Assembly (NCBI RefSeq): GCF_024713975.1 | Contig: NC_091098.1 | Span: forward strand, 22,823,316 to 22,887,315 | DNA length: 64,000 bases | From: Paralichthys olivaceus | Lineage: Eukaryota; Chordata; Actinopteri; Pleuronectiformes; Paralichthyidae | Reading direction: 5' to 3' | In this document: positions 1 to 21,585 of the stretch, one piece after another | How positions within the stretch are numbered: the stretch's first letter is position 1 | Layout: each line of letters starts with the position of its first letter | Made by a program: the position numbers and the translations under genes | The notes under the pieces: model-generated | Seen by the model: only the letters and a program-made list of their open reading frames with translations | Databases searched by the model: none | What the model was told of the DNA's origin: nothing

Positions 1-243
1 TGTGCTATGTGGCGGGAGGGGGGGTTGGGGAGTCTCTTAAAGCCAAGCTAAACTCTCCGTGACGGTGGAAAAGAACGACGATTAAAGATGATTCTCACTG
101 TTATATAATATTAACAGAATTATCTTTTACTGTTGTTTAAGTAGATAATGAGCACAGTTTCACCGTTTAACACATTTCTGTCACGTAATTTGAGACTCAA
201 ATTTTCACAAAAAAAAGAAATCCCTCTTCTTGTGTCTTTACAG

Positions 244-3200
244 AGTCCTGTTGCTGTGCATTGCCATTCTGTCTGCATATTCCATCCATCTCCTCCTGAG
301 AAGTGCCGGAGTTGTCGGTAAGCCAGCGCTACACTCACTGAGCATATGAGGCCACAGAATAAATTATGTATTTAAAAATAATCACACACAAACATAATGT
401 TCATGTGTTTTCAGGGATCCGGGCTTATGAACAGCTCGGGAATCGGGCTTTTGGCCCCGTGGGAAAAATGCTGGCTGCATGCGTTATTACAATACACAAC
501 ATTGGAGGTACTATGTTTTTATTTTTGTTATATTTATACCTGATACCATCAGTTAAACGATGCATATTCAATCAGATAAAGTAAATAACCAAAAATAAAT
601 GTATTTCAATTTCCTTTTAGCAATGTCCAGCTATCTCTTCATTATCAAGTCTGAGCTCCCTCTGGTAATTCAAGCTTTCCTTGATAGTGAAGAAAACACC
701 GGGTGAGTGCAGAAGGATTAGTCATGCATACCTCTGTAGATTCACGTATTAGTTTTTCTGCAGAACTGATTTTGTTTGTCTGACTGTTTCGTAGAGAGTG
801 GTACATGAATGGAAACTACTTGATCATCATTGTTAGCGTTTCCATCATTCTTCCTCTAGCACTCATGAAACAACTTGGTATGTTTTTCATCCTGTCATCA
901 CATTTTCTTCAGTTGATTACTTTTACTCTGTCATATATTTCATGTCTCCACGACCTGTTTCTTGTCGTGTTCACTTTCACATTCTGAAATTAAGTCATCT
1001 CTTCCAGTGTTTCTCCTCAGTTTGTGACTGTGAATCACTTTCTAATGCAGGTTACCTGGGCTATACCAGTGGCTTCTCCCTCTCCTGCATGGTGTTTTTC
1101 CTCATTTCGGTGAGTCGGCAAACAGCCAGCAAAGATTCATACGATATCCTCAGCTGTTCCTCTGTTTAACGTTTTATCTTGGATTGCTGTCAATCTCCAG
1201 GTTATCTACAAGAAATTTAATATTTTGTGTCCGCTGGAGAGCGAGGACCAACTTAATGAGACTCTTTTTGCTGACAACCACGCTGCCATGAATGAGACGG
1301 GCGACATCTGTGAAGCCAAGATGTTTACCATCAACTCACAGGTTTGAGGAAAATCATTTTTTACATCGCCAACCTTTAGTGAAGTGTCGGCTGTATATCT
1401 AATTCTTGGCGAGTGCAGTAGAGCGTGTTATGTCAACAGCATCAAGCGTGTTATGTCAACAGCTGTATTGATTATAGGAAAACTATTAGCTGTGTATTAT
1501 TCTCCAACATTTGTTGTTTTCTGCTTTTAGACCGCGTACACAGTCCCAATTCTGGCCTTCGCTTTTGTCTGTCACCCTGAAGTGTTACCGATCTACACTG
1601 AACTGCGAGAGTAAGTCAGAAAACAGCTTTTTTTCTCAAATGTGTTGAATAAGAAAGCTGGGCTAAAAGGTTTGAGTAAAATTATTACATTTTTCTTTGC
1701 AGTGCCACCAAGAAACGTATGCAGGGTGTTGCCAACATTTCCATCTTGGCCATGTTTGTCATGTACCTGCTGACGGCTCTTTTTGGTTACCTCACCTTTT
1801 ATGGTAAGAGCCTCAAAGGTCACTCTGTTCTGATGTTGTGTTTGGCAAGATTTCAAATGAATGACCCACTTGTGCCCAGAGCTCATACGCATTTTCCAAT
1901 TTTGTGAATGAGCATCTTTACCCGGTGAGATACCGTATCAAGCACTGTGTGCTTCTCTGTGTGTGTACAGGTGGCGTGGAGTCAGAGCTGCTCCACACCT
2001 ACAGTCGCTTGGGCTTCCGGGACGTCCTGATCCTCTGCGTGCGTCTGGCCGTGCTGGTGGCCGTCACGCTGACTGTCCCTGTGGTTCTGTTTCCGGTGAG
2101 ATATTCATCATATTAGAATTGTTACTTTACACATTTCATAAAAAAAATTTTAAAAAATGATTGGCCTCAATACATATATTTAAATTATAAAATATAACTG
2201 TTATAGTTTTATTTAATAAGAATAGATAAAGGCACTATGTAAGCCATCATGGAGGCTAGTTAAAATCAGTGTCATGAGAATGATGACCCCTAGTGGTAAA
2301 AGAATTGTGGACTAATTCTAATAGACCAAATATTTTATTGGAAGATAGGCCTGAGACCAGTTTATGACTTGAGGCTTTTATTTTTTTAAGTAGGTCACTT
2401 CCTAACTATGTTGTCTAAGAACATCCTGAACTCACAGCTGGAACATTAAGAGTTCATAACACTGCTCATGTCGCCTCTATACTGCAGATGGGATCCATCC
2501 AGAGTCATTGTCTGTCAAGGTTCTGAAAACAACTCAGTTTCAGAGCTTCTGTTTCAGTACTGTGTTGACTGTGTGGAGCCTGTTCAGGCTTCAGAGTTAT
2601 CTACAGTTATTCAAATTGAAAGGGATTATTAATAAAACTGCGCAAATAATCAAACATGTCGCAGTTTTCTCTACAGGTTAGAGAAATAGTTTGACTGACA
2701 GGAATCAGGGGGGAAATGTTAGACCAGGATCGATCTACCACCACATTTACGCGTCATTGATTTATATGTCATGTTATATTCATATAGTTTGTGTCTTTAA
2801 GCGTTTCATGACAGGGAGCAGGGCCTTTGGTGAGCTCTGGACAGAGCTAGGCCAGCTGTTTCAAGTTCACCACAATATTTAGGCTATTGACCTATTTCGG
2901 AATAAGACATTGATCAGACTATGATGTTTACACGAGTTTACAGTGTTCAGGTTAGAGAGCAGATTTTGTTTCCTGTCAACATTATATCCTACTATTTGAT
3001 TACACTCAAACCTCAGCCATGCATCATCAAGCTGTTGGTAACTGTCTTATGTTGATGTTGCAAAATTATGTGAAAACTCCAATAGGACGTTAAAATGTGA
3101 CATATACTTCAATTCCATTTTTGATTATTCCGACTATGACTTGTTTCCTGTTAAGGTAATCAGAACATGCTGTTTGTATAACAGCGTCTTATTCAGATTA

Positions 3201-5210
3201 TTGAGTGATAAAATCAGAATATCATTGTCCATGTAAAAGTGTTTATTGCGTTTATTTCCCTAAAAGTCAAAATAGTGTGTGAACAGCTGCTCTTGCTCTG
3301 TAAACTGAAACTGTCAGGTATGTTGCTCTTCTGGTCTCAATCTACATCATGTTCAAACAAATATTTTCCCCCTGAGGGGGTGACAGAAAATGTTTGCTAA
3401 AATGTCAGCCAGCTAGCTGACGTTTTAGCAAACATAGCGCCTAATAAACAGTGCCATAACTCTGTTCCTTGTGGTGATAAAACCAGATTACCTTTATTTT
3501 TATATAATTATATCAGTCTTGGTACTTGTTATCTTATTTGTAAAGGGAAACATGTTTTCCTTCCTTCCTCCCGCAGATCCGCAGGGCTTTGCTCCAGATC
3601 TTGTGCCCTGACAAGCCTTTCCACTGGGTCAGACACATCGCCATCGCATTTTGTCTCATCTTCGTGGTCAACCTGCTTGTTATCTTCGTGCCCTCCATCC
3701 GCGACATCTTTGGCATCATCGGTAAGTTTACACAGGAAGAAAAGCTGTTTAGTCTGGGCTTCAGTGCTGTGAGCTCAGACCTCTGTTCTCCACCTTCATC
3801 TACAGGAGCCACATCTGCCCCCACCCTCATCTTCATCCTACCTGGAATCTTCTATGTCCGGATTGTTCCTGAAGACCAGGAGCCTTTACTGTCCAGACCC
3901 AAGATTCAGGTACAAGTCGATTCCGTCAGCTGTATGTGTTTTTCAACATAAGTTTTCAACTGGCATGAAAGTAACTTAGATAGTAAATAGTGGTGTTAAC
4001 CCTTGTGATCTTAGGAACTAATACCTCAGCTTTAAATCCTGTTCATTAACACTGACAAAGAGGAAATACATATGAACATTAATTATTTACTCAACAAAAA
4101 TGAAATGAAATGAGTGAAATCACCTTCTGGTGCATTGTTAGTCTGTCTCACAGTTTCTTACTCAAACACAAATACAGGATAGACTCTCTGAGGCAAAACT
4201 AAAGTAAACTGCCAGAGGTGTACTTTAAACATAGCAACAGAAAACGAATCACACTTTTCCAAAGCTATTTATGTCAAAGATCAATATTTAACCTGACATA
4301 TATTAAATGTACTCAGGTGCAAAGTAGGATTAAGGTTCAGGATGAAACAATAACCACAGACACTGTTTTACTATTGTGGGCCCACATAGAAAATGAAAAC
4401 CCCAAAGCCGGCATTAGAACACAAGTAAAACCTGTTGCAGGCCTGAATGTAGCTTGAGAGCAACATGTGAGGAAAGTGCACTTACAGTACTATGAATGGA
4501 GTCCTCACTCCTGGAGGCCATGACACAGTCAGCTATCCTCCTCCTTCCTCTGAAGACAGGTGAGAGACAGCAGCTACGGTCCCACGGAACGGCTGGTGTC
4601 CCTCGAAGCCAGAGGTGCAACCATCTGCGGCTCTCGTGTGGCTCCCACGTCCGTTAATTATGAACTAGCATTGCATTAGCTGAATGCTAACACGTGACTA
4701 CACCGCAGGCTAAACGGCCTGAGTAAGCTCCCACAGTCCAAACACTCAAACACGTGTCATGTTAACACCTCCTGACTCATATTCAACCGTTACACCTGAC
4801 TTCTCTCCTTGTAGCGAGGCGCCACATTAGGAGAAACACACAAAACAACCCACTATCTCTCTGTACCGACTAATCGGAGGCAGATAATACAGCCAATCAA
4901 GATGGTGTCTCACCCCACATGTTAGGAGATGAATTTCCGAAACAAGCTATGGAGAGGTTACACATCTTAAAGTGACAAACCCTATAGTGTGGCCACTGCT
5001 TTTCAGATTATTCTTATTATAGACACTCATAGCTCTGTGGAATAACTTCAGGGCTACACTCGTATGTTGTTGACACGGATGTTGTGTTTCCTTCCACCTC
5101 TGCAGGCTGCATGTTTTGCTGCCCTGGGATTCATCTTCATGATCATGAGTTTGTCGTTCATCATCACTGACTGGGTGACTGGAGAGTCCAAAAGCGGAGG
5201 TGGACACTAG
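244..5210 (+). CDS. slc38a5: Sodium-coupled neutral amino acid transporter (SLC38A5/SNAT5-like), 5' end missing
   Basis: System N transporter of the plasma membrane, expected to move glutamine, histidine, asparagine and serine with sodium against protons. Twelve coding exons in the window: 244-317, 415-507, 621-702, 795-877, 1051-1109, 1201-1341, 1531-1610, 1703-1803, 1971-2095, 3577-3721, 3806-3909, 5106-5210, all with GT/AG ends and joining in frame to 396 residues plus TAG. The N-terminal part (about 90 residues in the family) lies before the window. Family blocks seen include GIRAYEQLGNRAFGP, AMSSYLFIIKSELPLVI, FAFVCHPEVLPIYTEL and TLTVPVVLFPIRRAL, with many hydrophobic membrane segments and possible N-glycosylation sites (NETL, NETG) in the large extracellular loop. 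HNIG, YLGYTSG, CEAKMFT and PSIRDIFGIIG resemble SLC38A5 more than SLC38A3 as I remember them. Which teleost copy (a or b) cannot be told. Confidence 0.93.
2096..3576 (+). other. Long intron 9 of slc38a5
   Basis: AT-rich intron of about 1.5 kb between exons ending GTTCTGTTTCCG and starting ATCCGCAGG. It has no credible exon. The one structure seen is a near-perfect inverted repeat at 3391-3434, listed separately. Confidence 0.85.
3391..3434. repeat. 44-bp near-perfect palindrome in slc38a5 intron 9
   Basis: The stretch starts TGTTTGCTAAAATGTCAGC and ends with its near reverse complement, GCTGACGTTTTAGCAAACA. Only one pair of positions breaks each arm's symmetry, and CAGCTAGCTG sits around the centre. 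It could fold as a hairpin or be the remains of a small inverted-repeat element. No target-site duplication was identified. Confidence 0.75.
3910..5105 (+). other. Intron 11 of slc38a5 with a promoter-like segment
   Basis: Intron of about 1.2 kb. Most is AT-rich, but 4480-4830 is more GC-rich. It carries CACGTGAC and ACACGTGTC E-boxes and GCTAAC/TTAGC motifs like those near the tspyl2 and wdr13 transcription starts in this window. No exon could be supported inside it. Confidence 0.5.
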
Positions 5211-6415
5211 CTGCCACGACTGAACAGCGATACCATGAAAACAATGCAACCAAAGCTCCCTGCCATTAAATTACCCCTAATCTGCCGAGTTCTCATCCAA
5301 AGCCAAACTGGGTGGTTTGGCTGCACAAGATGAAAGATATGTGAAGGGCCTTTTCCCACGACAACAAAAAAAGAAAAGAGAAATTCAAAAATGATGACGG
5401 GGCAGTCAAAAGGTCCTGTAATGGAGGAGAGAACAGAGATGCATGAGTATACAAAGTAATATGTTCTGACTGATTAAAACCTGTGTCACAGGCTGCAGCA
5501 AGAATATTGTTTGGAGGCATGTGTAGAAATGAATAAGCCAGGAAAAGAGTAATAAATGGGAACAGCGTGACTCAAATGGAAATCCCATTTTAGAGAATGA
5601 ATGTGTAGACTTTCCTGGAATAGCTCGGTCACTGCCAAACTCCTTCCAATCTACTTCCCCACAATTTCAGGGTGCACACAACAGAAATGTGATAAGAGTT
5701 TGCTTTTTATAAAAGAGAATGACGTCAGTTTCAATTTTGTTACATTTTAAAGACTTTTAAATGTGTCCAAATCTAGACATTTCTCTAAACGTGACAGATT
5801 CAGCTCAATACGACCAGCGAGGGTTAGTCTGCAGCTCCATATCCCAATCCATCAAAATCCAAGTTTCACTGACTTGTACATGGAAATTGATTAATGTGTT
5901 TTAATGTGATCATTTGTCGAGATAATTCACCTAAACATGAGGTCATCGTCGTCAAAGCTGAGTCTGACGTGACCTTTTTTATTCGTGATCCTACGGATAT
6001 GGTGCAGTTTGTGGGTTTTTGCTGCTATTCATGAAGGTCAAACAGACAGTAACTGACAATCACACACAGAGAAAGACAGCGAGAGGTGGTTTGCACAATT
6101 TCTAAGTCTATATATGTCCCTGAAGACATCATAGCTGCAAACCAAAGACTTTATTTATTGTGTTATATTGAGATGGTTTCAACACACTATTTTTATTTTA
6201 AAGCATGTTCAGCAAAGTCCACTTATTGAATATACGTCCAAACATCCAGCTTTAGAAATGCTGTTCCTCTTTCAGCACGTCCAGAAACTGTTCAGCACAG
6301 TGAATAGTGACCTATGGATTTAATTTAAAAATAAAAGAATGCCATTCATCCTGTATATTTTTAAATTAATTTGAATGTTGTTATCTGTCAATAAAATATG
6401 TCTCATTTGTACATA
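5211..6415 (+). other. slc38a5 3' untranslated region
   Basis: Follows the TAG stop directly. Candidate poly(A) signals are AATAAA at about 5551 and 6390. The second is followed within 25 bases by a TG-rich stretch (tcatttgt, ttttgtgtgtg) and is preferred. No reading frame of interest. Confidence 0.6.
6390..6395 (+). terminator. Likely poly(A) signal of slc38a5
   Basis: AATAAA with GT/T-rich sequence downstream. It lies about 350 bases before the was start codon, so the two genes are tightly packed head to tail. Confidence 0.55.
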
Positions 6416-6746
6416 TGCACGGAGTTGAGGTCATCTTTTGTGTGTGACTCTTTAAAATGAATGTAGACACACAGCAGTACAAGTGCAACTGTCAACTCTC
6501 TCACCCTGAAAATGGAAGTAACACATTCATTTGCGCTGTGCCTCTGAGGGAGAGAAGAAAAGTGGGGGTTAGAGAAGTGCGGTTGCCTGTTTCCTGCTTT
6601 GAAATGATGTGTGCACAGAACAGAGAAGAGAAACTTCCTTGACTGTAGAGACCTGTGTTCTGACAGTACAGGGAGGGCAACCTTTTCTCTTTTCAAATGC
6701 TGTGCACATTTATTCAAAATTCACTGGCAGATCTATCAGAGGAATC

Positions 6747-9700
6747 ATGAGCCGTGGATCTAAGTCTAAGACGGACTGTGCCCGCAGCTCTCTGCTGAGC
6801 CTGCAGGAGCATGAGAAGCTGGAGGATCTTCTGGGCAGAAGGTGTGCTGTAAGTCATATCTATCTGTTATCTGTCCTGTTTACTTTCTGAAGTTTATTGT
6901 GAAAGGGGAAAGAAAAGAAAAGGTGTACTGTTTGTTCTGGCTCAAACGGATATAAACAGTTTGAGCCCTGAAGACTTTGCTCTACTGCTTTTGGTTGTTT
7001 AACATCCTGTCCTGAATTTTAATGAGCACATGATTGAATCCTCAGCCGGGAAATTATTTTGTAATATATTCAAATCAAGATAATGTAGTTTCTGCTTTTC
7101 ATTTGGTTTTGTGCTTCTTGTCTCACCTGCTGTTGATTTAGTTACTTATACCTTTTATGTCTTACATCTGTTTTAGGCCCATTCTGGGTCAAATATATTT
7201 AAAGACATATATTTTTCAAAAGAAATCCACAGTGCGTTGATGAAAACGCAGTTTAAAATGACATTAGGTCATCAAAAAGGACCCAGCTGTAACAGGAAAT
7301 GGTGGTTGGAGCATTTCTTCCTCTGTGTCAGAATTAGATGCGATCATTGGGTCTGGCGTCACAGAGCAGAAGTTGCTTTGTTCTTTTCTTTAGAAACCCG
7401 GCTCCTGTCGCTGAGCGAACAAATAAAATCAATCTAATAAGAGCTGCACATTTTAACGACTCATGCACAAGCTGTGGCAAATCAAGAGCCTCACCACAAA
7501 ACACCAAATTTACACATGAGCTGCAATAAAAAGTGTCCTAGGTACTGGACTGTTTTTAATGTGTGTGTGTGTGTGTTTAGTCCATGGCCACTGCAGTAGC
7601 CCAGTTGTACATGGCTCTGCCTCACAGTCCGTCCACGTGGAGCTTGCAGCACACAGGAGTGGTGTGCTTCATCAAAGACAACCCTCAGCGCTCCTACTTC
7701 ATACGGATGTTTGATTTGAAGGTAATCTCTCACACGATGGTTCTTTAATACCAAGAATTGAATCATCGAGGCCTTCTCCAGACTGATAACCCGATCACTG
7801 TGCTGTACGTTGTCCTGACACAACATGACTCACGTCTTGACTGACTCTAGTTTCTCCAAACTGTCGTGAGTATCATTGAGAGACTGAAATGTTAAAATAA
7901 CAAACGCTTTTCCCCCCACAGGGAGGGAGGCTGGTTTGGGAGCAGGAGCTCTACAACCAAATAGTTTACTCCTCGCCACAGTGGTACTTTCATACCTTCG
8001 CTGCAGATGTAAGGATACACACACACACATATATATCTATCTATATAAATATATACACCTCTCACTGCCTCACTCCCTGCAGTTATTGTTGGTTAAATCC
8101 TCTTTGTGTTGTAAAGTAGTGAGAGTCTGTGTTGACTTGTAATCTAATGCAGGACTGTCAAGTCGGTCTGAACTTTGCTGATGAACAGGAAGCAGACGCC
8201 TTCCAAAATGCAGTGGAGGGGAAAATCTGCCAAAGAAATAGCCGTCATGGTCAGTGAGGTTATATGTTTGTTTTTAAGAATTGTAGAATATTAAATACCA
8301 TACTTCCCATCACAATGTTTTCTATATATGCTCTCGATTTACTTAACACTATTGTTTGCAATGTGACCTGGGATATATTTGAAATCCTGTGTAGTGAGGT
8401 TGATTTGTGCCAAACTCTGAAAAGTAAGAATGTTAAAAACATCAACAAATGACAATTGATGCTTGAATTCTGCATTTGATTGAAACAATGTTGTGTTCAA
8501 GGTGGTTTTACTTGATTAATATTGAACAGTGAAGTAAAATGATGCAACATGGTTGCTCTCTCTGCCTTGAATTTGACAGACAAGAAACAGCGCCCCCTGC
8601 CATCAAGTGGTAAGGCAGCATTTGAATTCATAAATGCAATATGTTTTTTAAAAGTGCAGCTACTTTACTTTCCTCTATTTTCTATTTCATTATAGACAGA
8701 GGATCTCTGCCTCCACTCCCCCCTGACAAAGGTATGTGCCTCCTTCACCTCAGCATTTCTCCATGGGTAACTTTTACCACCAACAGGCAGCGACTTCTGG
8801 AATCAAGAACCAACTTTGATATTCTCTCTCTCTCATCCAAAAGCATCATCCGGTAGCCCTGGATCTTATCACATGGCCACGGTGGACATTCAGAATCCAG
8901 ACATCCATTCCTCCCGCTACCGCTCGATGCCTTCGCCTGCCGCCTGCTCAGCTCCGAGCGGCAAAGACAAGAAGAAGGACAAGAAGAATAAGAAAAAGGG
9001 TCCCAAATTCTCCAAAGCAGACATAGGAGCACCCAGTGGATTCAAGTGAGTGTGATGGCTGATGAATGTGATGAAGTTTGATTGATATTTCCAAAGGATG
9101 TTGTTTTACTTTGTTTTCCCAAAATGTAAACTGTGTCACTCTGTCCTCCTCCTTCACGTCAGGCACGTTTCTCATGTGGGATGGGATCCCAACAATCTGG
9201 ACCCTGACCTGTCGAAGCTGCTCTCCCAGGCTGGGATCAGTGAGGCTGAGATGAGAGATGAAAAGACGTCTCAGCTCATCTACAACGTCATCGAGCAGTC
9301 TGGAGGTTTGGAGGCCGTCAAAAGGGAGGTGAACAAAAAAGGTTTGACTGTTTCATTTTCAACCCACTTATCAATCTCACTGCTCCCTGCAGACTAATGC
9401 AGCCTACTTCTATGTATAATTAATATCTTCCACTACATCACAGGGTCTGTACCTCCACCTCCTCCACCCAGTAGAGGGTCCCTGCCTCCTGTGCCGAGCT
9501 CCAGTCCGTCTGCCCCGGCCCCTCCACCTCATCGAGGCCGCTCTGGCCCCCTGCCTCCCATCCCTGGCCAGCCAGGGCGAGTGCCCCCATCTGCTCAGCC
9601 AGCAACAGGACGTGGAGGCAAACCACCCCCGCTCCCTACGTCAGGCAGAGGCGGCCCTCCACCACCGCCACCGCCAGGACCAACTGCACACTCTCAATTC

Positions 9701-10372
9701 CCTCCACCACCCTCCTCAAATTCCTCTCACATCTCTATGTCTTCTCATAACCTGCCTCCTCCCATGCCGCCTTCTGGCCAACAGCGCTCCACAGGTTTAC
9801 CACCTCCTCCTGTCCCATCTGCACCCGGCAGAGGAGGAGGGCCTCCACCTCCTCCTCCGCCTCCTCCACCTCCTCAGATCTCTGTTTCTCCAAATCACCC
9901 ACCACCCCCTCCTGTCTCCGGTGGCTCAGCACCACCTGCCCCTACGTCAAATAAAGGAGGAGACAGCCGAGGAGATCTGCTGGATCAGATCCGACTGGGG
10001 AAGAAGCTCAGAAATGTAAAGCAACTTTCATTTCTTCCAAACATTTCATATATGCTTCTAATAAAACTTTGCTTACACGTTTAAATGCTGTCCTGCTGTG
10101 TTGCAGGTGACGGAGAGCCCTGATCCTGTTGCACCTTCCTCTCCTGCATCCGGTGAGGGCATCGTTGGCGCTCTCATGATGGTCATGCAAAAGAGGAGTA
10201 AAGTCATCCACTCCTCTGGTAAATATTGGAACAATAATTTCATCTTCATGAGCAAGAACAATGCATTTGTTGAAGACGTAGTCCAACATTTTAATATCCG
10301 TCCTCTCTTTCAGATGAGAGTGAAGACGAGGGCGGATTTGATGACGACGACGACGACGAGTGGGACGAGTGA
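6747..10372 (+). CDS. was: Wiskott-Aldrich syndrome protein (WASP), actin nucleation promoter
   Basis: Cytosolic, Cdc42-controlled activator of the Arp2/3 complex, mainly in blood cells. Eleven coding exons: 6747-6848, 7581-7721, 7922-8008, 8153-8249, 8580-8609, 8696-8731, 8844-9045, 9163-9341, 9444-10015, 10107-10218, 10314-10372; in frame, 538 residues. Domains in order: WH1 (about 14-140, with [19 protein letters not shown]); a lysine-rich basic stretch ([16 protein letters not shown]); CRIB/GTPase-binding domain ([20 protein letters not shown], about 220-290); long proline-rich region with many PPPPP runs (about 292-455); a single WH2 motif ([14 protein letters not shown]); central region ([21 protein letters not shown]); acidic tail ending DDEWDE. 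One WH2 and the short C-terminus fit WAS rather than WASL, which has two WH2 motifs. The GBD reads [11 protein letters not shown] and lacks about six residues present in the mammalian form. The start ATG has A at -3. Confidence 0.96.
7559..7580 (+). repeat. (GT)n tract abutting the acceptor of was exon 2
   Basis: A GT dinucleotide run ends in tttag, so the microsatellite serves as the polypyrimidine-poor approach to the exon 2 splice acceptor. Length changes here would move the branch point relative to the AG. Confidence 0.8.
8017..8058. repeat. Compound AC/AT/TATC microsatellite in was intron 3
   Basis: A CA run passes into AT and TATC repeats about 10 bases after the exon 3 donor. Simple sequence, no coding value. 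Confidence 0.8.
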
Positions 10373-10464
10373 TGCAGAGGTTTTTTTCGATTTTGTGGAT
10401 TTTGAAATCCGGTGGATGTGCAACATGTTTACAACAGCTTTGAGTCAAACTGTGTCAGTGGTTA

Positions 10465-10470
10465 AATAAA
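10465..10470 (+). terminator. Likely poly(A) signal of was
   Basis: AATAAA about 95 bases after the TGA stop, giving a short 3' UTR. The next gene, the semaphorin, converges from the other strand. Confidence 0.65.
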
Positions 10471-11869
10471 CACGTAATTCAGTATGAAGTACAGTGAAGG
10501 ACACGTTTAAGAGAGAAATGTTTTTTTTATATTTGTTCAAACATTCCCAGTGTAGGATTGATCGGCATGACAGCACACAGCACTGTGTTACTCACAATGA
10601 TGGTGAATGGTGGCTCTGGCTGGACAAAATGTCTCGTTCCTTGTGCTTCAATTAAAAAGGAGCCATTTTTAGAAATACGTAAACACGTAAATACAGCTGA
10701 TGACAGAACACCACCAATTGATACTAAATCTGAGCCAGTTTCAGTCCCATTTTTTTTGTTGTAATAACATACTGTACATGAAAACTATGTTTCTGCATCA
10801 TTTTTCTCATACATCTGTGCAAAAGATCCCAGATTTCCCTCTAAAACCGCCACCGACAAAGTGCATAACTGGAAGAACACTGTATGCTATATCTTAAACA
10901 CTCACATACTGTAGGTCACTAGAGCACGGGACAGTAAGGGAGTCATTACATGACAAACATCCAATGGAATTAGCTTAACAGAATACGTTACACCGTACAA
11001 ACATCGCAACACATCACGGTCGGAAACAGTCAAATGTACAACTTGCAACAAACAACAACACGTAAGCATGCAACATATTATCTTCATACAATACAAGTGT
11101 AATCCAATGACCATATATATTATATTCACAATCAATATATTACATTTTTGTTTCAAGATACTTATAAGGACCATAGCTGTGGTTTTGCGTGTTGTGGTCG
11201 TTTAACTACATGTTGCGTTTACTTTACATCACAGTCAAACTTTTTCTAAAGCAACAGCGAACTTGACTCGAATATATATGATCGATCACAATCACTAATG
11301 TTATGGTTTTGTCACAGAAAGATTAGAGCTGCCTGGTAATCCAGGTGTGTTTTGGAAATCTGACCTTAGTGGTGAGAACCATCCTACATCAGACGGAGGA
11401 AACTTTAACACAAAGTCCTGGGAGCAACCTGTGAGACAAATAATAAGCAGACATTAACTGTATGAAAAAGACTGTGTGTAATTTCTTCGTTTCTTGAACT
11501 CAAAATGTTGAAATCACTCTCAAATCACTGATGCTGGTGTTTCCTACAAGCCCCAAAATGAAAGGTCTGAAAACAATCCCGTGTGACAGGTGATCAAAGT
11601 CTGTGACTTGATTTCGACGTCAAACTAATGCGAACCGAAACCTGAGAGAAACAAACTGTGTTCTTTGAAAAGTGGTCATCGGTAATGTAAGATATACACA
11701 ACCTGTGTTTAGGCTGACACTGGCAAAACCACCAGTATAGTTCTTTAACGACAGCATGAACGCGTCACCTGCCTAATGGATGGAGGTAACGACCAAACAT
11801 GCATGTCAAACATAAAAGTCCACCGTAGAGTCCAGACAGGCCAGTGTTGGACAGCATGGGTCCCATCGT
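10471..11869 (-). other. Convergent gap; probable 3' UTR of the semaphorin
   Basis: Between the was poly(A) signal and the semaphorin stop. AT-rich with no supported exon. No clear AATAAA was found on the minus strand, so the 3' end of the semaphorin transcript is not fixed. Confidence 0.45.

Positions 11870-21585
<9,716 letters not shown>

Noticed and set aside
9612-10019. 135-codon second frame inside the was proline-rich exon
   Set aside because: Overlaps the conserved proline-rich frame; it is a shadow caused by CCx repeats.
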